This document shows positions 44,271 through 52,340 of a stretch of 64,000 nucleotides of DNA, one piece after another. Positions within the stretch are counted from its first letter, which is position 1; the number at the start of each line of letters is the position of its first letter. Source of the stretch: Flavobacterium turcicum (lineage in GTDB: Bacteria > Bacteroidota > Bacteroidia > Flavobacteriales > Flavobacteriaceae). The stretch lies in assembly GCF_011365745.1 (NCBI RefSeq), contig NZ_JAAOBY010000002.1, positions 496,001 through 560,000 of the forward strand. Reading direction: 5' to 3'. The position numbers were made by a program, and so were the translations under genes. The notes beneath the pieces were generated by a model that saw only the letters and a program-made list of their open reading frames with translations, did no database searches and was not told the origin of the DNA.

Positions 44271-44413
44271 GATTTTAGAACTAGTACTGCTTTATTCTAT
44301 AATTTGGCTTCTTAGAAAAGCTTAAACTTTGTTAGAAAGATGTAAAATTTTAACAATACGTTAAACCTTTTGCAAAATCAATAGTCAAAACAATAAATCA
44401 AAATTAAATAATC

Positions 44414-45484
44414 ATGAAGAATTTAACACCATTTGTGCTTTTATGGCTATTTTTTACATCTTGTAGCGGAGATGATAATCCAAACTCACCACAAGTACCA
44501 ACAAATATGTATTTTCCACCCACAAGTTCAAATACTTGGGAAACACAGTCTAGCAATGACTTAGGATGGAATCAGGCCGCAATAGGACCGCTGAAAGATT
44601 TTTTAACGCAAAAAAACTCTAAATCGTTTATGATTTTAGTTAATGGTCGCATCGTTATGGAAGAGTATTTTAACGGACATAATGCTAATACTTCTTGGGA
44701 GTGGAATAGCGCTGGAAAGACTTTAGTGTCAACTACCACAGGAATCGCACAACAAGAAAATCTTTTAGATATAAATAGACCTGTCTCAAATTATTTAGGT
44801 AATTCTTGGACAGCAATGCCTTCAGAAAAGGAGCGATTGATTAAAGTTGCTGACTTGTTAAGCATGACATCAGGTAATGATGACACCAAACAATTTGTAT
44901 TAAAATCAAATATAACCTATGTTGCCGATGCTGGCACAAGATGGGCTTACAGCAATGTTTTTCAAAAATTATTTGATGTTGTTACAGCAGCAAGTAATCA
45001 AAATTTTGAAACATATTTTAATGCCAAGCTCAAAAATAAAATAGGAATGGATGGTTTTTGGAATTACGGAACGATATTTACTGTTTATCATAGTACCACC
45101 CGAAGCATGGCTCGTTTTGGATTATTGGCCTTAAACAAAGGAAAATGGGAAAACGAAAACATTATCAACGAAACTTTTTTTAACCAAAGTATAACTCCAT
45201 CGCAAGCAATTAATCCTTCTTATGGATTTTTATGGTGGTTAAACGGAAAAAATAAATACATGGTTCCGAGTGATCAAACTGTTTTTCAAGGCTTCTTAAT
45301 CCCATCAGCACCTGCAGATATGTATGCCGCGATGGGAGCCAAGGACCAACGTATTTATGTAATTCCGAGCAAAAAAATGGTAGTAATTCGAATGGGAGTA
45401 GCATCTGACCCAGATAATACTAATTTTGCAGTATCAGGTTTTGATGAAGAGCTTTGGAAGAAAATAAACGCCGTTATTCAATAA
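44414..45484 (+). CDS. Serine hydrolase, beta-lactamase-related lipoprotein
   Basis: 356 residues. Lipoprotein signal with lipobox FTSC (Cys17), then SGDDN, a common flavobacterial outer-membrane lipoprotein start. The class C beta-lactamase/PBP4*-like domain has the nucleophile SxxK in WNSAGKTLVST, the YxN motif in WAYSNVFQ and SYGFLWWLNG. Probably an esterase or D-Ala-peptidase type hydrolase in the periplasm or at the cell surface rather than an antibiotic-resistance enzyme; substrate unknown. Convergent with the TauE-like gene. Confidence 0.9.
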   Translation: MKNLTPFVLLWLFFTSCSGDDNPNSPQVPTNMYFPPTSSNTWETQSSNDLGWNQAAIGPLKDFLTQKNSKSFMILVNGRIVMEEYFNGHNANTSWEWNSAGKTLVSTTTGIAQQENLLDINRPVSNYLGNSWTAMPSEKERLIKVADLLSMTSGNDDTKQFVLKSNITYVADAGTRWAYSNVFQKLFDVVTAASNQNFETYFNAKLKNKIGMDGFWNYGTIFTVYHSTTRSMARFGLLALNKGKWENENIINETFFNQSITPSQAINPSYGFLWWLNGKNKYMVPSDQTVFQGFLIPSAPADMYAAMGAKDQRIYVIPSKKMVVIRMGVASDPDNTNFAVSGFDEELWKKINAVIQ

Positions 45485-45512
45485 TGACGAAATGTAAAGT
45501 ACTTCATTTAAT

Positions 45513-46232
45513 CTAGTTTTTAATCAAAAGTAAAACACCAGATACACAAAGTAAAAAAAGCATACTGTTTTTTAACATGGTTTCATTGATAAAGGAGTAG
45601 ACCTTCTTTCCTAAAAATAATGCCATAACAAAAAAAGGCAACACATAAAGTGCGTTGTAACATTGTTGCCAAGTCAAGATCCCTTCAAAAGCAAGTACGG
45701 GAATACGCATCAAAGTGATGAGTCCCAGAACACCAAACATAGTAGCGCGAACTACTTTAACATCTGGAGTTTGATTTTTAATGATGATCAAATACAATGG
45801 TCCGCCGGTTGAAAACACTCCTGAAAAAAAGCCACCTAAAAAACCGAAAATGAATTTCATCTTGGTTAAAACTTTGATTTCACTTGCTGATTTTAGGCTG
45901 TTGAGTACAAATAACAAGATAAATATACCTAAAGCCTTTTTGAGAAAAATAGGCTGACCATAAGCCAAGACAAGAATCCCAATTAGTAATCCAAAAAAAG
46001 AAGAAATAAATAATTGTTTCAGTAATTGCCTATTGATTAACCGCCATTCTTTATAAACATGAAAAGGCGTAGATAGCATGTAAAAAATAGACAAATAGCC
46101 TATAGCATCAGGCAAAGGCATTACAAAAAGAAGTACGGGCAAAGCAATCAAAGCGCCTGCAAAACCCGTTACGGTTTGCACAAAGAATCCTAAACAAATA
46201 CCAATCGTGAGCCAAAAAACAGTATAATCCAT
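45513..46232 (-). CDS. TauE/SafE-family membrane exporter
   Basis: 239 residues, seven to eight membrane segments. The first helix motif GICLGFFVQTVTGFAGALIALPVL and the second-half repeat GFLGGFFSGVFSTGGPLYLI are the two conserved glycine-rich repeats of the TauE/SafE (DUF81) family, which export sulfite, sulfoacetate or related organic anions. A divergent Lrp/AsnC regulator lies 106 bases away and may control it. Confidence 0.9.
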   Translation of the reverse strand: MDYTVFWLTIGICLGFFVQTVTGFAGALIALPVLLFVMPLPDAIGYLSIFYMLSTPFHVYKEWRLINRQLLKQLFISSFFGLLIGILVLAYGQPIFLKKALGIFILLFVLNSLKSASEIKVLTKMKFIFGFLGGFFSGVFSTGGPLYLIIIKNQTPDVKVVRATMFGVLGLITLMRIPVLAFEGILTWQQCYNALYVLPFFVMALFLGKKVYSFINETMLKNSMLFLLCVSGVLLLIKN

Positions 46233-46338
46233 TTGGCAAAATTAGATTAGAAAACCGTATTTTTTAAAATAGAATCAATGGAAATAAATATAATTTACCT
46301 TAAAAAAATGTAATTTTACACCTTAAACCAAAAATAAA

Positions 46339-46764
46339 ATGGTAGACACGTTAGATCTAAAAATAATAGATTGTTTGAAAGTAAATGCGCGAAGTTCATT
46401 TGTAGAAATCGGAAAACAAGTTGGTCTTTCGCCGTCATCAGTGCGAGAACGTGTGCAAAAGCTTGAAGAGAATGAAGTTATTAGTGGATATCAAGTACAG
46501 TTGAATCCGGCTAAACTAGGTTTTGGTTTAGAGGTGTTTATCATGTACAAATTATTCAGTGGTAAACTGATGATATTTTGTGCGGATTTGGCTTTATTCC
46601 CAGAAATTTATGAAATTCACCGAATCACAGGAACGCATAATATTTTTATGAAAGTAATTCTACGAGATCAAATGCATTTGCAACAATTTATTGACAGACT
46701 TTTAGGTTATGGTGAACCAACAACGCATTTAATTTTATCCGATTTAAAAGAAGTTAAAATTTAA
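46339..46764 (+). CDS. Lrp/AsnC-family transcriptional regulator
   Basis: 141 residues. N-terminal winged helix (LDLKIIDCLKVNARSSFVEIGKQVGLSPSSVRERVQKLEENEVI) and a C-terminal RAM/ligand domain (IHRITGTHNIFMKVILRDQMHLQQFIDRLLGYGEPTT with the conserved G-x-HD-like turn). Amino-acid responsive regulators of this type often act on the divergently transcribed gene, here the TauE-like exporter. Confidence 0.92.
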   Translation: MVDTLDLKIIDCLKVNARSSFVEIGKQVGLSPSSVRERVQKLEENEVISGYQVQLNPAKLGFGLEVFIMYKLFSGKLMIFCADLALFPEIYEIHRITGTHNIFMKVILRDQMHLQQFIDRLLGYGEPTTHLILSDLKEVKI

Positions 46765-46932
46765 CCGATTCGTTCTTGACATAACTCTTGATTTACTGTA
46801 AAAGTAAATATTTCTCAAGTTTACAAAATGAACTATAATTTATATTATGTAAAATAGAAAACTTAACTTCTACCTACCATGAATAAATTTAATTGTACCA
46901 TAATTGAAATAAGCCTAAATTAGAGATATAAA

Positions 46933-46958
46933 AAAAGCATTGCTCTAACAATGCTTTT
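46933..46958. terminator. Bidirectional terminator between the Lrp gene and the DUF2911 gene
   Basis: AAAAGCATTG (46933-46942) and CAATGCTTTT (46949-46958) form a perfect 10-bp stem around CTCTAA, with A and T runs on both sides. Confidence 0.85.
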
Positions 46959-46977
46959 CTGTTCAATAAAAATTATT

Positions 46978-47484
46978 TTATTTTATGTTTACTACAAAAT
47001 CCCAGTTTTCCCAGCTTAGTACAACAGCATTTTTTTCTACAGTATAAACTAATTTCTCAGTTGTTTTTTTAGATGCCTTCTGTTTGATTGTCACTCGCAA
47101 TTGATCTTCGGTTTGCTTGTATTTGTAAGCTCCCCATTGTTTAACTTCTTTATTGAAAATGACTACAGATTCTTTTTCTGCTGGTAAAACAAAAAATGAA
47201 TATTTTCCTGCTGGTAATTTAGTACCTTCTACATTAATTTCCTTATCGGTTTCAAATGTAGTTGCATCATTTGCACCAGCACGCCACACTTGATTAAATG
47301 GTACCAATGCACCCCAAATTGCTCTACCATTTACTGATGGGCTACCATAATTAATTGTAATTGTAGCTCCATTAATTTTCCCTGTTACAGATTCTTTTGT
47401 ACTTGTTGGTTTTCCTTGTGCTGAAGCCACATTAACAAGTAAAAATCCAATAATTGCAAATTGTATTTGTTTCAATAATTTCAT
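46978..47484 (-). CDS. Exported DUF2911 protein
   Basis: 168 residues with a Sec signal peptide (cut after VASA). The mature part has the DUF2911 blocks ITINYGSPSVNGRAIWG, VPFNQVWRAGANDATTFETDKEINVEGTKLPAGKYSFFVLP, and WGAYKYKQTEDQLRV. A small beta-rich periplasmic domain of unknown role, widespread in Bacteroidetes. Expressed alone from its own promoter region; convergent with the Lrp gene. Confidence 0.9.
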   Translation of the reverse strand: MKLLKQIQFAIIGFLLVNVASAQGKPTSTKESVTGKINGATITINYGSPSVNGRAIWGALVPFNQVWRAGANDATTFETDKEINVEGTKLPAGKYSFFVLPAEKESVVIFNKEVKQWGAYKYKQTEDQLRVTIKQKASKKTTEKLVYTVEKNAVVLSWENWDFVVNIK

Positions 47485-47606
47485 AATAAATTAGTTTAAA
47501 TTTAAGTTTAAAAGTAAAACAACTTCCACTTTTTTTCATGCTATTTGCTCTACTTTTATGAAAATATTAAGGATTGTACAAATTATGTGTTTTGCCATGT
47601 GCTACC

Positions 47607-47638
47607 TTGCAGTAGTGTTTTTTAATTTCTTATTTTTA
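47607..47638 (+). promoter_or_regulatory. Candidate promoter of the DUF294-exonuclease pair
   Basis: TTG (47607-47609), 21-base spacer, TATTTTTA (47631-47638; one mismatch to TAnnTTTG), 26 bases before the ATG. Confidence 0.45.
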
Positions 47639-47664
47639 CCATCGATTACAACACTTGAACCATT

Positions 47665-49581
47665 ATGAATTCGATAGCTGAACAAATTGCTGATTTTTTA
47701 AAAGAATATGCGCCCTTCAATTTTTTAACATTTGAGGAGTTGTCCAATATTGCAACGAATATTCGGGTAGTTAATTTAGAAAAAAATAAATCTCTTTTTC
47801 AAATAAACGATGCCTTGCATGATAGTTTTTATGTAGTAGCTCAAGGTGTCATCAATTTATCTGTAATTGCTGATGCAGAAGAAACATTGTTAAACAAATG
47901 TGGCCCGGGCGATATTTTTGGATTGCGTCCGTTTTTTGCAAAAAACAATTACATGATGACTGCTAAAGCCCGCGAAGAATCGTTGGTTTATGCAATTCCC
48001 ATCGCAACTTTTCGTCCTTTTGTTGCAAATAATTCCGAGGTGCTCAATTATTTATTAGAAAGCTTTGCGGTCAATACCAGAAATCCAAAAGACAAAGAAA
48101 ATTTAATAGGAAAATTAATTAGCGATAATGTGTTTTATTCTGATCAACAATCAGAAATGCAGTATTTTCAGTCCTTAAATTACAATACCTCGCCACTAGT
48201 TACCAACCGCAGGTCTTCGATTAAAGAAGTTGCTTTGCTAATGACCGAATCATTGAAAGACAATGCGGTGGTGGTCGAAAATAATTGGCCGATTGGTATT
48301 GTAACCGATTGTGATATGCGTTCTAAAGTGGCCACTGGTCGCTATGAACTGCACACACCAATAACATCAATAATGTCATCTCCTGTTATTACAGTGGTCG
48401 AAAATATTTCACTTGCCGAAGCACAACTTGTTATGCTCAAGAATAACGTAACTCATTTGTGTGTGACCCAAGATGGTACAGATAAGTCTGCTATAAAAGG
48501 AATTATATCTGAGCACGATTTAATTGCAGCTCAAGCAAATAACGCTGGTGTACTTATAAAAGAAATTAAAAGAGCTCAAAACCCGAAAGAATTAAAGCAG
48601 ATCAGAAATCGTGTTACCGATTTAATTCAATCTTCTATTTCTAAAAATATCCCGTTATCACACGTTTTCAATATTACAAGCGAAATTAATCTGGCAATTA
48701 TTAAAAGAAGTGTAGAACTTTCTATTTTAGATTCAGGCTCTCCTCCTGCCCGATTTGCATGGTTAAGTATTGGAAGTCAAGGACGAAAAGAACAGCTATT
48801 ACGCACTGATCAAGACAGTATAATTGTATTTGAAGATGTTTCGCCAGAAAAATACCGTGATGTAAAAGATTATTTTGTTAGACTTGGTAAAAAGACAACC
48901 GCTACACTTGAAAAAATTGGATTTGACTACTGTCCAAATGGCCACATGGGTAGTAATATACTTTGGTGCAAATCACTGACTGACTGGATAAAACAATACG
49001 ATAATTGGATGAATACTCCAGGTGAAAATTCCACTGATTTAAGTAGTATCTTTTTTGATTATGAAATTACTTTTGGTGAACAAAAAATAGAGGATGCGAT
49101 AAGCAATACTATTTTTAAAAATGCTAAAAACAACGCCTTGTTTTATGATTTTCTAGGTAATGATGCACTGCGAAAAAACTCTCCTTTAACGTTTTTCAAA
49201 AATTTCAGTTTGGAAGAAGACGGTCCAAACAAAGACAAATTTGATATTAAAACTAAAGCATTAATGCCATTAATAGACGGCGCGCGCTTATTTACTTTAA
49301 GTTTTGAGATTCGCGGAATAAATAATACGTTTCAACGTTTTAAACAATTGTCTCTAACAGATCCCAAACATGCTGAAATTTATTTAAATTGTGCGGAGGC
49401 ATTTTTAACTTTATCAAAATTTAGAACCCTCGAAGGCTTAAAAAATGATAATGATGGACAGTTCATTAACCTTGAAGAACTATCAAAAATTGATCGCGAA
49501 AAATTAAAAAATGCATTAGCACCGATGCGTGATTTAGAAGAATTGATTAAAAGCAAATTTCAACTTACACAATTTTCATAA
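47665..49581 (+). CDS. cNMP-binding / CBS / DUF294 nucleotidyltransferase-like protein
   Basis: 638 residues. Domains in order: cyclic-nucleotide-binding-like (about 10-130; GVINLSVIADAEETLLNKCGPGDIFGLRPFF), two CBS domains (about 170-285; SSIKEVALLMTES, PITSIMSSPVITVVENISLAEA, GIISEHDLI), DUF294 nucleotidyltransferase-like (about 300-440; GSQGRKEQLLRTDQDS with the GS...D-x-D pattern) and DUF294 C-terminal domain (about 470-620; NNTFQRFKQLSLTDPKHAE). The architecture is known from bacterial PII-uridylyltransferase-related proteins that sit beside a 3'-5' exonuclease and acetate genes. Ligand and substrate are not established. The exonuclease gene starts two bases after its stop. Confidence 0.9.
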   Translation: MNSIAEQIADFLKEYAPFNFLTFEELSNIATNIRVVNLEKNKSLFQINDALHDSFYVVAQGVINLSVIADAEETLLNKCGPGDIFGLRPFFAKNNYMMTAKAREESLVYAIPIATFRPFVANNSEVLNYLLESFAVNTRNPKDKENLIGKLISDNVFYSDQQSEMQYFQSLNYNTSPLVTNRRSSIKEVALLMTESLKDNAVVVENNWPIGIVTDCDMRSKVATGRYELHTPITSIMSSPVITVVENISLAEAQLVMLKNNVTHLCVTQDGTDKSAIKGIISEHDLIAAQANNAGVLIKEIKRAQNPKELKQIRNRVTDLIQSSISKNIPLSHVFNITSEINLAIIKRSVELSILDSGSPPARFAWLSIGSQGRKEQLLRTDQDSIIVFEDVSPEKYRDVKDYFVRLGKKTTATLEKIGFDYCPNGHMGSNILWCKSLTDWIKQYDNWMNTPGENSTDLSSIFFDYEITFGEQKIEDAISNTIFKNAKNNALFYDFLGNDALRKNSPLTFFKNFSLEEDGPNKDKFDIKTKALMPLIDGARLFTLSFEIRGINNTFQRFKQLSLTDPKHAEIYLNCAEAFLTLSKFRTLEGLKNDNDGQFINLEELSKIDREKLKNALAPMRDLEELIKSKFQLTQFS

Positions 49582-49583
49582 TT

Positions 49584-50180
49584 ATGTTAGACTGGTTAAA
49601 AAATATTAACAAAGAATATCCAGAATTCTGGAAATCTTACAGCGCGAAATTCGATAAAAAATCTTCTCGATATGTTATTTTATCTACCGAAACAACAGGC
49701 TTGAATCCACAAAAAGATGTTATTTTATCAGTGGGTGCTTTTGCTATCAAAGATAATGCAGTGCACATAGGTGATAATTTTGAAAGTTACCTAATTCAGT
49801 ACAAATTTTTACATGACAACGGCTTGACTAACGAATTCATGATGGAAAGTACTATCAAAAAAAGTAGCGAACCACAAGCCATTCAATCTTTTGTAGAATA
49901 TATTGAAAATGCAATCTTAGTTGGCCATCACATTGATTTTGATGTTGCCATTATCAACGAAGCTTTAGAACGAATGGGATGCGGTAGACTCAAAAATGAA
50001 GCTTTAGACGTAGATGTGATGCACCGTAAGCTAAATGACATTAGTGATAAAGAAACGTCTCTTGATACTCTTTGCGAATTGTATAACGTTCCCATTAGTG
50101 ACCGTAACTCGGCAGCTGACGATGCTTACAAAACGGCGCTTCTATTTTTGAAATTAAAATCAAAGTTAAAGATCAAGTAG
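49584..50180 (+). CDS. DEDDh 3'-5' exonuclease homologue with two catalytic residues replaced
   Basis: 198 residues, RNase H-like DnaQ-type fold. The ExoI motif reads ILSTETTGLNP: the first Asp is Ser34 while Glu36 stays. ExoII GHHIDFDVAII keeps Asp120. ExoIII reads NSAADDA: the general-base His is Asn175 while Asp180 stays. Two of five catalytic residues are therefore changed (codons TCT and AAC, read from the bases). The protein may bind nucleic acid or nucleotides without cutting, or have very low activity. It is coupled to the DUF294 gene by a two-base gap. Confidence 0.85.
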   Translation: MLDWLKNINKEYPEFWKSYSAKFDKKSSRYVILSTETTGLNPQKDVILSVGAFAIKDNAVHIGDNFESYLIQYKFLHDNGLTNEFMMESTIKKSSEPQAIQSFVEYIENAILVGHHIDFDVAIINEALERMGCGRLKNEALDVDVMHRKLNDISDKETSLDTLCELYNVPISDRNSAADDAYKTALLFLKLKSKLKIK

Positions 50181-50215
50181 GAAGTTACCGGTAAGCATAT
50201 ACCAAACTAAAAATA

Positions 50216-50737
50216 ATGACAAAAAAGGAATTCATTGATACAATAGCTCAGAAAAATACAGACTTAATAACTAATTATATTTTAAGCATTCTTGTAATAA
50301 TCCTCTCTATATATCTTCAAGTTAAGTTTTATAGCCTCTTCGAGTTAAATCTATCTAAACCCAATTTTCTAATTGTAATTTTTATTTATATCGTATTTAT
50401 ATCACTTTTTGCTTTAGGTTGTTACGGAATCTTTGCTTTGGCAAATCCTCTTAAAATAAGCTATTGGCACAATGAAAGGACAATAGTTGAAAATAATGAG
50501 ACAATAGAACAGTTGTATAAAAAATTAAACGCCAAAAATTTTCTAAAACAAGGAGATACAATTCAATTTGAATTCAAAAAAAGTTTTTGGAGTTATAGTT
50601 ATAAAATTTATTTTTTAGCAGAAGATAAATCAATTGCTCTAACTGTTAAAGGTATTGACTCAAATCCGAAAGGTGGTTTTCTAGATTTTGGTGCGAAATA
50701 TAGAATGCAGAAAAAAATAATTAATATGCTAAAATAA
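50216..50737 (+). CDS. Orphan hypothetical membrane protein (173 aa)
   Basis: Not recognised. Two membrane helices (about 19-40 and 49-75) followed by a soluble beta-rich part (about 95-173; NERTIVENNETIEQLYKKL, GDTIQFEFKKSFWSYSYKIYFLAEDK). No signal peptide. It is followed without gap by the cassette-like repeat A and stands between a conserved gene pair and a second orphan gene. Base usage is more AT-rich than the neighbouring conserved genes, as often seen in recently acquired genes. Confidence 0.7.
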   Translation: MTKKEFIDTIAQKNTDLITNYILSILVIILSIYLQVKFYSLFELNLSKPNFLIVIFIYIVFISLFALGCYGIFALANPLKISYWHNERTIVENNETIEQLYKKLNAKNFLKQGDTIQFEFKKSFWSYSYKIYFLAEDKSIALTVKGIDSNPKGGFLDFGAKYRMQKKIINMLK

Positions 50738-50738
50738 A

Positions 50739-50817
50739 GCCAGCTGTTAATTACCACTGCAATGGACTTGGGTATTTAGCTTAAAAGAAAGATTGTTTTA
50801 TACTTGGCAGTTATAGG
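50739..50817 (+). repeat. Cassette-like repeat A
   Basis: Contains block 1 TTGGGTATTTAGCTTAA (50768-50784) and block 2 TTGTTTTATACTTGG (50793-50807), both shared with repeat B at 51391-51490, and ends in GTTATAGG (50810-50817), the exact inverse of CCTATAAC at the start of repeat B. Confidence 0.6.
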
Positions 50818-50848
50818 TTATACTACCAAAAATCGTAAAAAGAAAAAT

Positions 50849-51382
50849 ATGAAAATTTACTGTTTGCTTTTCTTAACTATTTCAACTTTATGTTTTTCAC
50901 AAAATAATTCAGAATCTGACGTTTTAAAAAAAATCATTGATGAGCAAATTGGAATGAATACATTCGGAATATATGTTCAATGTGAAAAACATAAAACTTT
51001 TTTTGACCTAAAAGAGTTTAAAGAAGAAACTGGTCTTGAAGTTCCTGAAAAAATATTATATGAAATTGAAGCAAACGTCGCAAAAAGCAATGGTGGAACT
51101 TGGAATTCAGAATTGATAAAAGAATTGAATTACAGCTCTGATCTTATAAAAAACATAAAATGTTTGACTAAAAAAGAAGCTGAAGAAATATTTATAAAAA
51201 CAAAGAAAATACAAAAAATAATCTCGATAAGTGAACCTATTTTTGACAATAATTACGAAAATTGCATTGTTTCAGTTATTTACTCGACATTTACACACAG
51301 CGCAAGTGGATATAGTTATTTTCTTAAAAAAGTTTACGGAAAGTGGACTGTAATCGCTGTATATGGAATTTGGATGACCTAA
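50849..51382 (+). CDS. Orphan exported hypothetical protein (177 aa)
   Basis: 177 residues from ATG 50849, where a Sec signal peptide begins (MKIYCLLFLTISTLCFSQ); the in-frame start at 50804 lies in repeat A and is unlikely. The mature part is Lys/Glu-rich with one helix-rich half (SDVLKKIIDEQIGMNTFGIYV) and a beta-rich end (NCIVSVIYSTFTHSASGYSYFLKKVYGKWTVIAVYGIWM). Three cysteines. I do not recognise the family. It is flanked by inverted GTTATAGG/CCTATAAC. Confidence 0.7.
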   Translation: MKIYCLLFLTISTLCFSQNNSESDVLKKIIDEQIGMNTFGIYVQCEKHKTFFDLKEFKEETGLEVPEKILYEIEANVAKSNGGTWNSELIKELNYSSDLIKNIKCLTKKEAEEIFIKTKKIQKIISISEPIFDNNYENCIVSVIYSTFTHSASGYSYFLKKVYGKWTVIAVYGIWMT

Positions 51383-51390
51383 AAAAGTAC

Positions 51391-51490
51391 AGCCTATAAC
51401 ACACGCTACAAGCAATTTGGGTATTAGGCTTAATTTGAAATTGGTTTTGTATTTGGAAGATTTGGCAAATCCGAAAATAGGGCTTAATTT
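51391..51490 (+). repeat. Cassette-like repeat B
   Basis: Begins AGCCTATAACACACGCTACAAGC. Block 1 is TTGGGTATTAGGCTTAA (51417-51433) and block 2 TTGGTTTTGTATTTGG (51441-51456), as in repeat A. A second GGGCTTAATTT (51480-51490) echoes the AGGCTTAATTT of block 1. The two repeats differ in length by about 20 bases. Confidence 0.6.
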
Positions 51491-51520
51491 AGTTCTAAAT
51501 TCGCTTTAGTACCAGAACGT

Positions 51521-52024
51521 TTAAACTATACAATTTTCATCTAGCATTACGGCTTGCCAAAATTTTCCGTGATGAGTAACTGAAATTGGGTAATCAAAAC
51601 CTAATTCTTCGTTCCGAATAAAAGGTAGACCTTCTTTTTTTAATATTTTGTGGTCTTTTTTTAATTCTAAAACGGATGAAAAATATTTAGGATCAGTTAC
51701 AGCAATTGTATAGATTTTGTCATTGTCAATCACTGTTTTAGTAAAAAAAATTTTGTCTTTAAAATTTACCTTTCCAAATACACTTGTATCAATTGAACAT
51801 TCAAACTGTATCGGATTAAAAACTCTCGTTCCTGTTTCTCGATTGAAAATTTTATAAGCCGCTTCCTTCTGGGACCATAGTTTCCAAACCATTTGCTCTT
51901 GGTCTTTCGCAGTTTCGATATAAAATTGCTCTTTGACAGAAAAAATTTTATTCAAAAAACCGGGCCGCTGCCAGTTACTTTCTAACCTCGCAACGCTCAA
52001 ATCGATTACATCGTTCCCAATCAC
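51521..52024 (-). CDS. 4'-phosphopantetheinyl transferase
   Basis: 167 residues. Holo-ACP synthase-like motif GNDVIDL near the N-terminus and WKLWSQKEAAYKIF (W-S-x-K-E-A-x-x-K) carry the magnesium and CoA residues of the family. It would add the phosphopantetheine arm to the ACP whose gene lies 17 bases upstream. Last gene of the seven-gene type III PKS operon, which suggests that the cluster has its own activating enzyme instead of relying on AcpS. Confidence 0.9.
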   Translation of the reverse strand: MIGNDVIDLSVARLESNWQRPGFLNKIFSVKEQFYIETAKDQEQMVWKLWSQKEAAYKIFNRETGTRVFNPIQFECSIDTSVFGKVNFKDKIFFTKTVIDNDKIYTIAVTDPKYFSSVLELKKDHKILKKEGLPFIRNEELGFDYPISVTHHGKFWQAVMLDENCIV

Positions 52025-52041
52025 ATTTTCTTATTTTGAAA

Positions 52042-52299
52042 TTAATCTCGTGCTGCTAATTTTTCCTCAATGATTGCCATTGCCGCTTTTACAGTTAACA
52101 TTTTCTCCATCGATTCATTATCAATAATAATATTGTATTTTTCTTCGATATCTAAAACAACATCTACTAAGTTAGCAGAGTTAATCTTTAGATCTGCAAT
52201 GAAATCAGTTTCTTCAGTTAAGTTTTCAAAAGCTTCGTTGTTAGCAATATAAGGTTTTATAATTGCTTTTAGTTCGATTATGGTTTGTTCTTTATTCAT
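52042..52299 (-). CDS. Acyl carrier protein
   Basis: 85 residues from ATG 52299 (first in-frame ATG of the ACP fold). The attachment serine is Ser41 in ADLKINSANLVDVVLDIEEKY, where the common DSL reads NSA. The DxEE acidic helix II is kept. The unusual motif distinguishes it from a fatty-acid-synthesis ACP and fits a dedicated partner of the ketosynthase and PPTase next to it. Confidence 0.9.
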   Translation of the reverse strand: MNKEQTIIELKAIIKPYIANNEAFENLTEETDFIADLKINSANLVDVVLDIEEKYNIIIDNESMEKMLTVKAAMAIIEEKLAARD

Positions 52300-52340
52300 T
52301 TTTTTATTTTTTTCTCCACTAATGTAGCAAAGATTATTGA

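Noticed and set aside
46237..46244. Minus-strand -7 element TAATTTTG for the TauE-like gene
   Set aside because: It ends four bases before the ATG, so the transcript would start at or inside the coding region.
50739..51490. Integron with attC sites
   Set aside because: No integrase gene and no recognisable attC core pair; only the layout is similar.
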